Shown: positions 33,321-42,745, numbered from the stretch's first letter. The stretch: DNA of 59,692 nt from Patescibacteria group bacterium UBA6816 (GCA_002452615.1 DKES01000021.1:1-59692); one strand, 5' to 3'. Translations and numbers: made by a program. Notes: generated by a model not told the origin, from the sequence alone.

Positions 33321-34307
33321 TTATTTTTTAATTACTTGACTAATTTGTTTTTTATTTAAAAAACCTTTTTGAGCTCCAATTTGACTAATTACTGAAGCAC
33401 TATTAAAGACTCCCCACTTTAAAGCTTTTTTAATGTCTTCGGGATGATAAAACAGACTAGAAACAAATCCCGAGGAAAAAGAATCTCCTGCTCCAGTAGT
33501 ATTAATTACTTTGGCTGGCGCGGGTCCTTGATAATAAAATTTATTCGCGTAAGCCTGCGCTCCTTTTTTTCCACAAGTAATCACTACTATTTGTGGGCCC
33601 ATGAAAGAAAGCTCTTTTAAAAGATTTTTTACTTTTAAGTCTTTAACTTTTTTTCTTGATAAAACTAATTCCCTAGCCTCGTCTTCGTTAAGAATTAAGA
33701 CGGATGTTTTTTTTAAATATTTATTTATTTTTTTAAAACCAGCTTTTAATTGAACATTAGAAGGATTCCAGGCTATTTTTGTTTGGGAATCAGTTAAAGA
33801 AAAAACATGATTTAAAAAATCTTCCCAAGCCGGCAAACTCAAAGAAGAAAGATAAAGCCAGGGCAAACCCTTTAAATCTTGTTTTTTTATTTTAAAACTA
33901 AGGGCATCATTAGCGCCCCGATAAGCTAAAATAACATGAGCCCTTTTTACTTTTTTTAACCCCAAAATAAAAGAAAATCCAGTACTATTTTTTTTATCTA
34001 TTTGAATTAATTTAGTACCAATTCGGTTTTGTTTTAGTTTTTTTAATAATTGTTGTCCTTCTCGGTCCTCTCCTATTCTTCCCATCATTATTGATTTTAA
34101 GCCTAATTTTGAAAAACCAACGGCAGTATTACAAGCTCCTCCCCCAGGTTCAAAATAAACTTTATCTACATAAACTTTGGCTCCTAATTCAAAACCAATT
34201 AACTTGGTTTGTAAGGGATTTTCCGGAGTATCAATAACTTGTCCTTCTTTGGTTAAAAAAATAATATCGCGCATTACTCCGCCAATAGTTAAAATGTCAT
34301 AATTCAT
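33321..34307 (-). CDS. PfkB-family sugar or nucleoside kinase
   Basis: The 328-residue protein has both PfkB landmarks: a glycine-rich N-terminal GGGACNTAVGFSKLG with MGRIGEDREG, and the C-terminal TTGAGDSFSSGFVSSL with the catalytic Asp. It would phosphorylate a sugar or nucleoside with ATP. It sits directly before pduL. Ribokinase, adenosine kinase or fructokinase activity cannot be told apart by eye. Confidence 0.9.
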   Translation of the reverse strand: MNYDILTIGGVMRDIIFLTKEGQVIDTPENPLQTKLIGFELGAKVYVDKVYFEPGGGACNTAVGFSKLGLKSIMMGRIGEDREGQQLLKKLKQNRIGTKLIQIDKKNSTGFSFILGLKKVKRAHVILAYRGANDALSFKIKKQDLKGLPWLYLSSLSLPAWEDFLNHVFSLTDSQTKIAWNPSNVQLKAGFKKINKYLKKTSVLILNEDEARELVLSRKKVKDLKVKNLLKELSFMGPQIVVITCGKKGAQAYANKFYYQGPAPAKVINTTGAGDSFSSGFVSSLFYHPEDIKKALKWGVFNSASVISQIGAQKGFLNKKQISQVIKK

Positions 34308-34312
34308 ATTTT

Positions 34313-34435
34313 CTATAAATTAAAATAAAATAATAAGCCAATTGTAATAATGGCTAAAAAGATTTGAATTAATTTCAAAAATATATTCCAAAATCTATAT
34401 TTATCTTTTTCAAAATGTTTATTAAAAATTTTCAT
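34313..34435 (-). CDS. Possible 40-residue membrane protein
   Basis: From the ATG at 34435 the frame gives a basic start (KIFNKHFEKDKYRFW) and one membrane helix (IFLAIITIGLLFYF). A longer frame starting at 34522 would overlap the HNH-like gene and cross a terminator-like hairpin, so I reject that start. No Shine-Dalgarno is visible. It ends 6 bases before the PfkB gene start. Confidence 0.4.
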   Translation of the reverse strand: MKIFNKHFEKDKYRFWNIFLKLIQIFLAIITIGLLFYFNL

Positions 34436-34451
34436 TTGATAAAATTTAATT

Positions 34452-34483
34452 AAAAGGAGTGGCAGGATTTCACTACTCCTTTT
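34452..34483 (-). terminator. Hairpin after the HNH-like gene
   Basis: AAAAGGAGT (34452-34460) and ACTCCTTTT (34475-34483) pair across a 14-base loop. On the minus strand TTTTAATTAAATTTT follows. It probably ends the short leftward pair at 34494-34961. Confidence 0.55.
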
Positions 34484-34493
34484 ATTTGTCCAC

Positions 34494-34727
34494 TTATGAA
34501 CTTTTTTGTGACATTGTGCCACGCTTAGTTATTTTCCTGCCACTTTTTATCCTTTTGATTCTCTTCAACAAGGCAATAACCTCTTCTAGGGTTTTGTCTC
34601 CAAATAAAACGTGCCATTGGCGGTGTTTTTCAATATCCATTAAAAGTAAGTTTCTCTTATTTGATTTCCCGCCACGAGATTTTGGAACAAGATGATGATG
34701 GTTGCGTCCTTTTAATTTCTTTCCCAT
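34494..34727 (-). CDS. Small HNH-like protein
   Basis: The 77-residue protein has a compact HNH-type core: NHHHLVPKSRGGKSNKRNL with the His pair, then EKHRQWHVLFGDKTLEE with further His residues. This resembles a minimal HNH endonuclease, although no zinc Cys are present. I start at the ATG at 34727, preceded by AGGGGTGG, rather than at the GTG at 34733. It follows the zinc-ribbon gene by 9 bases. It may be a DNA-binding or nicking protein, function unknown. Confidence 0.6.
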   Translation of the reverse strand: MGKKLKGRNHHHLVPKSRGGKSNKRNLLLMDIEKHRQWHVLFGDKTLEEVIALLKRIKRIKSGRKITKRGTMSQKSS

Positions 34728-34736
34728 AACCACCCC

Positions 34737-34961
34737 TTATGCTTCAGCCATCTCTTCTGCTTCCAGCGCATTTTCATCAATGATATGAACAATGTCTGAA
34801 AGGCTATAAAGCTCTCCCTTTATCTTATAGAGACATTGAGGACAGAGGGCGTCAATAGCAATATAATAATGTTCGTCATCTTCTTTGATGAACCAAACAT
34901 CTGTAATCATGGCCGCTTCTCCGCATTTGGGACAACTAAATAAAGCCTTGGCCCTTTTCAT
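34737..34961 (-). CDS. Zinc-ribbon small protein
   Basis: The 74-residue protein has two CxxC pairs (FSCPKCGEA and ALCPQCLYK) that would bind one zinc, and an acidic C-terminus (ENALEAEEMAEA). An AAAGGAGGTGG ribosome site before the ATG is much stronger than those of neighbouring core genes. Its amino-acid use is less lysine-rich than neighbours. It leads a two-gene unit with the HNH-like protein. The role is unknown. Confidence 0.65.
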   Translation of the reverse strand: MKRAKALFSCPKCGEAAMITDVWFIKEDDEHYYIAIDALCPQCLYKIKGELYSLSDIVHIIDENALEAEEMAEA

Positions 34962-34998
34962 CTTCCACCTCCTTTTTATTTAAGAACAATAAAAATAT

Positions 34999-37347
34999 TT
35001 AAAAATCTCTTAATTGAGCTTTAAATTTTTCTTTCATTAATTTAATAATTTTCTCTTCTATTTTTTCAATTACCGCTGATTTTAAAGTTCCCTGGTCTGA
35101 CTGATAAATTACGTGAAAACCTAAATTATATTTACCTCCTAATTCCTGGTCTTGAAAAAGGTCAAAAGGAATTAAATCAACAATATAATTATCCAACTTT
35201 TTTAAAGATTGGTAAATATCTCGCCAACAAACATTATCATTAATTAAAAAAGCCAAATCTCTTTTTACTGGCGGATAATTAATAATTTTTTTATATTTTT
35301 TTTCTTGTTTAGGTAATTTTAACAAAGATTCAAAATCCAATTCAAAATAAGCCTGAGTTTGGTTTTCTCCCCAAAAACCAATCACTTTTTCTTGGTATTT
35401 AATTTCTTCTTTTAAAGAAATTTTTAAAGGATAAACAATTTTATCCTGGTCAATATTTATTTGTTGAAAAATTAAATCAATCGTATTTTTAATTAAAAAA
35501 CACTTTCTCTCACAAATATTTGCATAAATATCTGAAGAATTTTTTTTCTCTTTAACTGATTCTTTAAATATTAATCCCCCTATTTTCTTTTTTTCCTGGG
35601 GACAAAAAACACGACCTATTTCAAAAATCATAAATTCAGAAAAATAACGTGAATTTTTAAGTGCTTTATCAATTAAATCAGGGACTAAACTTAAACGAAG
35701 ATATTTTTCTTCACTACTTAAAGGATTGGTTATTTCTCTGGGTTTTAAATTTTCTTTAAAATATTTAATTTTCTTTTCAGAACTAAAAGCATAACTGTAA
35801 ACCTCGTCAAAACCAATGCTGGTTAAAAGATTTTTCAATTTATTTTCCAAAATATATTCCGGGGTTTGTTTTAAAGGACACATTGCCGACAAAATGGGTT
35901 GAGAATTAATTTTTTCTGAACCATAAATTCTTACTATTTCTTCTACTAAATCTTCAAAAATAGTTAAATCAGTCCGGTGGTCCGGGGGAATAATAATTAA
36001 ATCTTTTTTTTGTGGCTTAATTTTACTCCCTAAATTTTTAAGAATTTGTTTCATTTTTAAAGGAGAAATATCTACCCCTATAAATTGTTGAGCCTTTTCT
36101 GGATTAAAAATAATTTCTCTTTTTTGGTTTAAAGCTTTTTTAGCTTCTGGAGATTGCTGGTCATAAATTTTACTAACCACTTTACCTTGAGCTAATTCTT
36201 TAACTAATTCAATGGCTCGGACTAAACCCTGAGAAGCAAAAGACAAGGGTAGACCTTTTTCAAAACGAATAACCGCTTCGGTCCTTAATCCTAATTCCCA
36301 CCCGCTCCGTCGAACTTGAGTCGGATTAAAATTAGCTGATTCAATAATAATTTTTTTTGTTTCTTTAGTAATCGCCGATTCTTTTCCTCCAATAATTCCA
36401 GCCAAAGCAATGGGTTTTTCTTGGTCCGCCACCACTAAATTATTAGAGTTTAATTGATATAACTGGTCGTCCAGAGCTAATAATTTTTCTCCTTTTTGAG
36501 CTAAACGAACATTAATTTCTTCTCCTTTAATTTTTTCCGCATCAAAAGCGTGTAAAGGTTGTCCTATCTCCCACAAAACATAATTGGTAATATCAACTAA
36601 ATTATTAATTGGTTTAACTCCCAAATTACGTAAACGATTTTTTAGCCACAAAGGAGAGGGTTTAATTTTTATCCCCTCCATCACTACGCCTAAATAACGG
36701 GGGCATAAATTTTTTTCTTCTATCTTTATTTTAATCAAATCTTTTTTAGAAACTAAAGGAAAAGAAAAATCTTTTATTTTTGTTTTTAAATTTAAAACCG
36801 CTCCTATTTCTCGCGCTAAACCAAAATGATTAAATAAGTCTGGTCGATGAGTTAAAGCTTTGTTTTCTATTTCTAAAATAACATCATCTCGATTAAGAGC
36901 TTTAATTAATTTAGTGCCTGGTTTTAAATCTGAAGATAAAATCATAATCCCTTCATGTCCAACTCCTAATCCTAATTCATCTTCAGCACAAAGCATTCCC
37001 TTAGATTCCACTCCCCTAATTACAGCTTTATCTATTTTTAATCCATTAAACAAACAAGCTCCCTCTAAAGCTAAAGGAACTTTTTGTCCTTTTATTAAAT
37101 TAGGCGCTCCACAAACAATTTTTCTTTTTCCTTGGCCGGTTTCTACTAAAACTATTTTTAATTTATCTGCTCGCGGATGAGGCTTAATTTCTAAAATTTC
37201 CGCCACCACAACTTTTTCTAAACCTTGACTTAAATCAAAAATATTTTCTGTTTCCGCTATTTTTGTACTTAAAACTTCTCCTAATTCTTGAGGAGTCTTT
37301 TTAAAACTAGGGATAAGTTCTTTTATCCACTGATAAGATATTTTCAT
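34999..37347 (-). CDS. pheT: Phenylalanine--tRNA ligase beta subunit
   Basis: PheT forms the alpha2-beta2 enzyme that charges tRNA-Phe. The 782-residue protein has the N-terminal tRNA-binding EMAP-like domain (VVAEILEIKPHPRADKLKI, IVCGAPN), the B3/B4 editing region (RPDLFNHFGLAREI, WLKNRLRNLGVKPINNLVDITNY), the B5 domain and a C-terminal anticodon-binding FDX-ACB domain (YPPVKRDLAFL). All are intact. pheS lies 336 bases upstream on the same strand, so the pair is separated by an unusual gap. Confidence 0.95.
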   Translation of the reverse strand: MKISYQWIKELIPSFKKTPQELGEVLSTKIAETENIFDLSQGLEKVVVAEILEIKPHPRADKLKIVLVETGQGKRKIVCGAPNLIKGQKVPLALEGACLFNGLKIDKAVIRGVESKGMLCAEDELGLGVGHEGIMILSSDLKPGTKLIKALNRDDVILEIENKALTHRPDLFNHFGLAREIGAVLNLKTKIKDFSFPLVSKKDLIKIKIEEKNLCPRYLGVVMEGIKIKPSPLWLKNRLRNLGVKPINNLVDITNYVLWEIGQPLHAFDAEKIKGEEINVRLAQKGEKLLALDDQLYQLNSNNLVVADQEKPIALAGIIGGKESAITKETKKIIIESANFNPTQVRRSGWELGLRTEAVIRFEKGLPLSFASQGLVRAIELVKELAQGKVVSKIYDQQSPEAKKALNQKREIIFNPEKAQQFIGVDISPLKMKQILKNLGSKIKPQKKDLIIIPPDHRTDLTIFEDLVEEIVRIYGSEKINSQPILSAMCPLKQTPEYILENKLKNLLTSIGFDEVYSYAFSSEKKIKYFKENLKPREITNPLSSEEKYLRLSLVPDLIDKALKNSRYFSEFMIFEIGRVFCPQEKKKIGGLIFKESVKEKKNSSDIYANICERKCFLIKNTIDLIFQQINIDQDKIVYPLKISLKEEIKYQEKVIGFWGENQTQAYFELDFESLLKLPKQEKKYKKIINYPPVKRDLAFLINDNVCWRDIYQSLKKLDNYIVDLIPFDLFQDQELGGKYNLGFHVIYQSDQGTLKSAVIEKIEEKIIKLMKEKFKAQLRDF

Positions 37348-37683
37348 GCCAAATTCATTAAAAATTATGAATTATGAAATAATGAAATGATTTTTACTAT
37401 AAATTTGAGCATCCCTCACCCACTTTCTTTCAGAAAAAACTGATTTAAGTTATGAGTGTATGGATAAACAGAATTAACTTTAATATATTTTACTTTTTAA
37501 ACCTTTTATTTTTTTTCTGATAAGGTTTGATAACTGAAAAAATGAATAAAAGGAATTTAGATTTATTATAACTTATTTACCTTAAACTTAAAAATTAAAG
37601 AAAGTTGGTGCGGGGTAAAGGTTTTTTAACAATAATTCCTGCTCCTTCGCCAAGCTCAGGATTGAAATTATTGGAAAAACTCT
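37348..37683. other. Non-coding gap between pheS and pheT
   Basis: No supportable gene is seen in this 336-base AT-rich gap. An imperfect inverted repeat near 37630-37675 (CAATAATTCCTG with CAGGATTGAAATTATTG around CTTCGCCAAG) forms a hairpin that could attenuate or terminate transcription from pheS. The alternating A/T tracts at 37440-37560 may hold a promoter for pheT, but I cannot fix boxes with confidence. Confidence 0.4.
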
Positions 37684-38706
37684 TTAAAACTGCCGAATAA
37701 ATCTTAAATCACCAGAATGAAACCAGCGAATATCATCAATTTGATAACGCATTAAAGTTAACCGGTCTAACCCTAAACCAAAGGCAAATCCCGTATATTT
37801 ACCGGCCGGATAACCAACTGACTTAAAAACTTGAGGATGAATCATCCCGGCCCCTAAAATTTCCACCCAACCAGTTTGATTACAAACCGGACATCCTTTC
37901 CCTTGACAATTAAGGCAAGCAAAATCAACTTCAAAACTTGGTTCAGTAAAAGGAAAATAACTGGGCCGTAACCTTATTTTAATTTTTGTTCCAAACAAGG
38001 ATTGTAAAAAAACTTTTAAAGTATCAATTAAATTAGCAACGTTAATATTCTTATCCACGACAAAACCCTCCATTTGGTGAAGGGTATGCTCATGTGAAGC
38101 ATCAGTGGCCTCGTGACGAAAACACCGGCCAAAAACACAAACCTTTAAAGGAGGGGTTTGTTTTTCCATTACTCGCACCTGCATCGGTGAAGTGTGAGTT
38201 TTTAAAAGTTCTCTTTTTTTAGATTTTAAATAAAAAGTATCCCACATATCTCGAGCCGGATGACCAGGCGGGATGTTTAAAGCTTCAAAATTATAATAAT
38301 CTGTTTCTATTTCCGGTCCTTCTAAAATTTGATAACCCATGGAATAAAAAATATCACTCAATTCATTTTTAACTTGAGTTAAAGGGTGAAGATGACCATA
38401 ATTAATTTGTTTTCCCGGTAAAGTAAAGTCAATGAAAGTTTCTTGATTTTTTTCTTGAGCCAAACTACATTCCTGTAATTTCTGATTGATTAAATTTTCA
38501 ATTTCATTTTTAGCTTGATTGGCCAAGGCCCCTGCTTTTGGCTTTTCTGTTGGCGATAAATCTTTTAACCCTCTTAATAATTGAGTTAATTTACCCTTTT
38601 TTCTACCTAAATATTCTTGCCTAATTTCTTTTAATTGATCAGGGTTAGTTGTTTGCTCGATTTGCTCTTGAGCCTTAACTCTTAATTCTTTTATTTTTTT
38701 TAACAT
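37684..38706 (-). CDS. pheS: Phenylalanine--tRNA ligase alpha subunit
   Basis: PheS carries the class II catalytic core of PheRS. The 340-residue protein shows an N-terminal coiled coil (tRNA-binding), motif 2 in FGRCFRHEATDASHEHTLHQMEGF, GPEIETDYYNFEALNIPPGHPARDM and motif 3 GFAFGLGLDRLTLMRY. A Cys cluster (CLNCQGKGCPVCNQTGW) lies before motif 3. The end is followed by a non-coding gap before pheT. Confidence 0.95.
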   Translation of the reverse strand: MLKKIKELRVKAQEQIEQTTNPDQLKEIRQEYLGRKKGKLTQLLRGLKDLSPTEKPKAGALANQAKNEIENLINQKLQECSLAQEKNQETFIDFTLPGKQINYGHLHPLTQVKNELSDIFYSMGYQILEGPEIETDYYNFEALNIPPGHPARDMWDTFYLKSKKRELLKTHTSPMQVRVMEKQTPPLKVCVFGRCFRHEATDASHEHTLHQMEGFVVDKNINVANLIDTLKVFLQSLFGTKIKIRLRPSYFPFTEPSFEVDFACLNCQGKGCPVCNQTGWVEILGAGMIHPQVFKSVGYPAGKYTGFAFGLGLDRLTLMRYQIDDIRWFHSGDLRFIRQF

Positions 38707-38740
38707 GAATAATAGTTAAAAAATTTTTGATTAAAATTTA

Positions 38741-39184
38741 TTATTCTATTTTATATTGCTTGCGAGAAGAAAGAAAAAATAATTCTAAAAATATTAAAAA
38801 AATCAAAAAAAGCAAACTATTCCACCAGCGCAACAATCCTATTCCCTGTAAAATCATTAATCCAATTAAAAAAAGACTGAGCCAGGTTCCCTGACGAAAA
38901 GAAACTTCTACCTGTTTAAAAACTGGCCCCTTTTTTCTTCGCGCCCAAATAATAAAACCCAGTAAAGAAAAAACACCAAGAGTAGCCAAAAATAAACTAA
39001 AATAAAATAAAATAAAACCAATTAAACCGGTTTCTTTGGGATTAACAAAAAATAAAACCAGGGCCCAAATCAGCCAACAAATCAAAGTTAAAACAAGCAT
39101 TAAATTAAGATATTTCTTTAAGGTCATATTTTCAAATAATAAATTAATATAATCTGTAATTATGAAGAGATCACCAATCCCCAA
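38741..39184 (-). CDS. Membrane protein, unknown (four helices)
   Basis: The 147-residue product has about four membrane helices, a basic loop (WARRKKGPVFKQVEVSFRQG) between helices two and three, and a basic tail. From about residue 19 the sequence reads as a full protein, so the true start may be the ATG at about residue 20 (MTLKKYLNLML). It lies upstream of pheS on the same strand with 34 bases between. I do not recognise a family. Confidence 0.55.
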   Translation of the reverse strand: MGIGDLFIITDYINLLFENMTLKKYLNLMLVLTLICWLIWALVLFFVNPKETGLIGFILFYFSLFLATLGVFSLLGFIIWARRKKGPVFKQVEVSFRQGTWLSLFLIGLMILQGIGLLRWWNSLLFLIFLIFLELFFLSSRKQYKIE

Positions 39185-39202
39185 ATACTCAATCCTTATT
39201 CT

Positions 39203-39733
39203 AATGCCTGCCCCGTAGTGAACGCGAAGTGGGAACTACGAGGCGAGACCTCGTAGGTGGAAACTTGTTTGTGGGAACTACGAGGCGAGACCTCGTAGGT
39301 GAAATCTTGTTTGTGGGAACTACGAGGCGAGACCTCGTAGGTGAAATCTTGTTTGTGGGAACTACGAGGCGAGACCTCGTAGGTAATGTTTTAATGTTCT
39401 TTGGACAAGGTCGAACCTTGTCTATTTTTAAGTGGGAGGTATCTACGAGGCGAGACCTCGTAGGTGGAATGTTCTAATGTTTTTCCCAATCCCCAAGTAC
39501 CCAGGTTCCCAATCCATGTTCTTATGTTTTTACGTTCTTATGTTTTTATGCCTGCCCTGTAGTGAACGCGAAGCGTTCTACTACTGGGGTTTTTATGCCT
39601 GCCCTGTAGTGAACGCGAAGTGTTCTACTACTGGGGTTTTTATGCCTGCCCTGTAGTGAACGCGAAGCGTTCTACTACTGGGGTTTTTATGCCTGCCCTG
39701 TAGTGAACGCAAAGCGTTCTACTACCGGGGTTC
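39203..39733. repeat. Two interleaved arrays of short palindromic repeats
   Basis: Family 1 is CTACGAGGCGAGACCTCGTAG, a perfect 8-bp-arm hairpin. Copies start at 39236, 39278, 39320 and 39362 (42-base period), with a fifth at 39443. Family 2 is a 47-base unit (ATGCCTGCCCTGTAGTGAAC ... CTGGGGTTTTT) starting at 39548, 39595, 39642 and 39689. The piece at 39203-39235 starts as family 2 and runs into family 1. Between them lie GGTCGAACC and a copy of the repeat seen at 11195-11242. A single family 2 unit lies at 27461. No coding gene is convincing here. Confidence 0.9.
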
Positions 39734-39780
39734 TAGTGTTTCTATATTATATCAATTTCCCTTATTCCTGACAAGAAAAA

Positions 39781-42735
39781 TTATTCTTGGCGATAAGGGC
39801 AAATGGGAAAATAATCACAATGTTGACACATATAACCAGGTTGAGGAGGAAATTCCTTTTTCTCTATTTTGGCAATAGTTTCAACAATATCTTTTTTTAA
39901 ATCTTTCAAATCTTTTGACTCCCCTAAAAAAGAAACTTGCTCCCCTGACTCTAAATAATAAAAAGTTAAATTATTAACTGGTTTAGTAAAAACTTGAGGT
40001 AAACTTTCCATGGCCATTTGATAAAGCAATAATTGTTGCTTATTATCTTTACTTAATTTCTTTTTTTGCCCAGTTTTATAATCAATAAGATGATAACCCC
40101 CTTCTTGTTCATCAACCCGATCAATAACCCCTTTAATAGTATCCTGGCCTATTTTAAAATTAAACTCTTTTTCCAAGTATTTTATTTTTGGAGGATTTTT
40201 TATAAAATCTTGATAAAAAATTTTTAAGGCTTTTTTACCTTTTTCCCAGTATTCTTTTTTTTGTTCCTTATTTTTATACCAATCATCAATCCAAGCCTGT
40301 TCATAAATTTTTATTAAATCATCAAAATTTAATCCTTTGACCTCTTTTGGTTTGCCAAACAAATCCTTTTGTTTTGCTTGTTGGTTTTTTTGCCAATCCA
40401 AACAAAATTGATAAAGAGTCTGATGCATAGTTTTACCAAAACTAAAAACTGCTTTCCCTCGCCGAGGAACTTTTAAAACAAAAGCAAATTTGTATTGCAA
40501 AGGACAAACATTAAAAGCAGTAAACTGAGAAAAACTAAATTTAGAAGGTAAAACAAAATTAAAATCCCCCTTTTCTTCAGATATTTCTTTATTTTTTTCT
40601 AAAATACTACTGGCCATTAATGTCTTTTTCTTTTTATCTTCATCTATTAAACCTAATTCATACAAAAATCTAGACAATTTTTTAGAGGTTTTTCCACCAT
40701 AATCTTCAGCAGAAGTTAAATAAAGCCCTTGTTTAGCCCGGGTTAAAGCCACGTAAAATAATCTTCTTTCTTCTTGTAGATGAATGTCTCCTTGGGGAAT
40801 AATTTCTTTAATTAATTTTTCTGGAATTTCAATAGGGTCACGCCGCTCAATAGTGGGAAAACGCCGGTCCACTAAATTAACGACAAAAACGTATTTGAAT
40901 TCTAAACCTTTGGCGCTATGAATTGTACTCACTTTAACTGCTTCTGGACCTTCTTCTATTTCTGCTTTCATAGAACCAGTGTCGCCAGTAGAAATCATTA
41001 AATCAATCATTTTTATAAAATTAGGTAAAGAAGCATCAAAATTAACTGACTCGAAACTTTCTACCTTTTTAAAAAACTGATTCAACCAAAAAATATTTTC
41101 ATTTTGTTGGCGCTCTTGTTTTTCCTGATTAGTTAAAATTTGTAAATAACCGCTATCTTCTAAAAAAGCGTAAATAACCCGGCTAACACTTTTTGTTTTG
41201 GCTAAAATTGTATGTTTATCTACTTGCGCTAAAAATTCTTCCAAAGCTTGGATTGTTTTAGAAGACAATTGAGGAATAGTTGTGGCTTGCTTAACAGCCT
41301 CATAAAGGGACAAACTTTTTTTATTGGCATAACTGGTTAACCGCACTAAATCCTCATTACTAATTTTATCCTTAAAAACAGGCGAAGATAAAACGCGATA
41401 AACAGCTGAACCTTCATGATAATTATCTAGTAATTTTAAATAAGATAAAATATCCAAAATAAGGGGTTTGGAAAATAAACCGCGTCGAGCCAAAAATTGG
41501 TGCGGTATTCCAGCAAAATTTAAAGCCTGAACAAAAATTTCCGCCTGACTATTAGCCCGAGCTAAAATAGCAAAATCATTCCAAGTTGATTCTTGGTCCT
41601 GTTTTTTTAACTCCATTATCTTTTTTATCACTCCCCTAGCCTCATCTTCTTGAGTTTTAAAATGTAAATGAGCGGTTTCTGGCTGACCCTTTTTCATGGC
41701 GATTAATTTTTTAACCACTTCTTTTTCCTGGGCCTCTAAACGAGCCGGGTTGTTTTGTTGAATAAAATTATATGACAAATCTAAAATCTGCTGTTGAGAA
41801 CGGTAATTATTTATTAAAACTATTTGTTTGGATTTAGAATAATCTTTTTTAAACTGCAAGACGTTATTATAAGAAGCTCCCCGAAATAAATAAATTGCCT
41901 GGTCATCATCAAAAACGACCGTGATATTATTCTTAGGTTGGGCCAACATCCGCAGTAATTGATACTGGGCCCAATTAGTGTCTTGGAATTCATCCACTAA
42001 AATATATTTGAATTGTTCTTGATATTTTTCTAAAATTTGAGGTCTTTTTTCAAAAAGTTTTAAAGTATAATTAATTAAATCCCCAAAATCCAAAGCATTA
42101 TTATCTAAAAGTAATTGTTGATAAGTGCAATAAGCATTAGCCACTTCTTTAATTCGGGCTGTTTCTTGGTCTAAAGATTCTCCAGACATGGTGGTATCCT
42201 TGTCTTGTTTTAAATTTTCCGCATATTCCAAATATTCTTCCGGGGTAATTAATTCATCTTTGGCCCGGGAAAAATGTTTAACCAAACTCCGCACAAACTT
42301 AGTTGGATTGCCCAAGGGTTTATAATAATCTAAATCAAATTTATCTAAGTTTTCCTGAACTAAAAAACTTTGTTGGGTTTCATCTAATAATTTAAAATTA
42401 ATCGGTAAACCAATGTCCAAGGCATGTTGTTGTAAAATTCTTTCGCAAAAAGAATGAAAAGTAGAAATCCACAAATCCACATAACCATAAGGTAAAAGGC
42501 GGTCCACTCTTTCTTCCATTTCCTGGGCCGCTTTTTCTGTAAAAGTTAAAGCTAAAACTTGATTAGTTTTAACTAAACCCTTTAAAATTAACCAAGCTAA
42601 GCGCTTGGTAATAACCGTAGTTTTTCCTGTTCCTGCCCCGGCAATAATTAAAAGAGGACCTTCTTTATAAGTCACTGCTTTTAATTGCTCTTGATTTAGT
42701 CCTTGAATAATATTATCTTTAGAATTTTCTCCCAT
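39781..42735 (-). CDS. UvrD/PcrA-type helicase fused to a PD-(D/E)XK nuclease
   Basis: The 984-residue protein joins two activities. The N-terminal 670 residues are a superfamily 1A helicase: LNQEQLKAV, P-loop AGAGTGKTTVI, DEFQDTNWAQY, INNYRSQQQI, VSTIHSAKGLEF and YVALTRAKQ. The C-terminal part (about 730-984) is an AddB-like nuclease: FNVCPLQYKFAF, GVIDRVDEQEGG and LIDYKTG, ending with YMCQHCDYFPICP. The first Cys plus these three fit a [4Fe-4S] staple as in AddB. The protein probably unwinds and trims DNA ends in repair, or degrades foreign DNA. It is longer than plain UvrD. Confidence 0.92.
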   Translation of the reverse strand: MGENSKDNIIQGLNQEQLKAVTYKEGPLLIIAGAGTGKTTVITKRLAWLILKGLVKTNQVLALTFTEKAAQEMEERVDRLLPYGYVDLWISTFHSFCERILQQHALDIGLPINFKLLDETQQSFLVQENLDKFDLDYYKPLGNPTKFVRSLVKHFSRAKDELITPEEYLEYAENLKQDKDTTMSGESLDQETARIKEVANAYCTYQQLLLDNNALDFGDLINYTLKLFEKRPQILEKYQEQFKYILVDEFQDTNWAQYQLLRMLAQPKNNITVVFDDDQAIYLFRGASYNNVLQFKKDYSKSKQIVLINNYRSQQQILDLSYNFIQQNNPARLEAQEKEVVKKLIAMKKGQPETAHLHFKTQEDEARGVIKKIMELKKQDQESTWNDFAILARANSQAEIFVQALNFAGIPHQFLARRGLFSKPLILDILSYLKLLDNYHEGSAVYRVLSSPVFKDKISNEDLVRLTSYANKKSLSLYEAVKQATTIPQLSSKTIQALEEFLAQVDKHTILAKTKSVSRVIYAFLEDSGYLQILTNQEKQERQQNENIFWLNQFFKKVESFESVNFDASLPNFIKMIDLMISTGDTGSMKAEIEEGPEAVKVSTIHSAKGLEFKYVFVVNLVDRRFPTIERRDPIEIPEKLIKEIIPQGDIHLQEERRLFYVALTRAKQGLYLTSAEDYGGKTSKKLSRFLYELGLIDEDKKKKTLMASSILEKNKEISEEKGDFNFVLPSKFSFSQFTAFNVCPLQYKFAFVLKVPRRGKAVFSFGKTMHQTLYQFCLDWQKNQQAKQKDLFGKPKEVKGLNFDDLIKIYEQAWIDDWYKNKEQKKEYWEKGKKALKIFYQDFIKNPPKIKYLEKEFNFKIGQDTIKGVIDRVDEQEGGYHLIDYKTGQKKKLSKDNKQQLLLYQMAMESLPQVFTKPVNNLTFYYLESGEQVSFLGESKDLKDLKKDIVETIAKIEKKEFPPQPGYMCQHCDYFPICPYRQE

Positions 42736-42745
42736 AAAACACTAT

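Noticed and set aside
34313..34522. 69-codon version of the small membrane protein
   Set aside because: Its first 29 codons overlap the HNH-like gene and a terminator hairpin; the shorter start at 34435 is preferred.
39229..39656. Frames encoding repeated TTRRDLVG peptides in the 39-kb array
   Set aside because: They are translations of tandem palindromic DNA with no ribosome site, no conserved start and the same unit readable in other frames.
39203..39733. CRISPR array
   Set aside because: Spacers are themselves repeats or very short, repeat units are strong palindromes of 21 or 47 bases, and there are no cas genes nearby.
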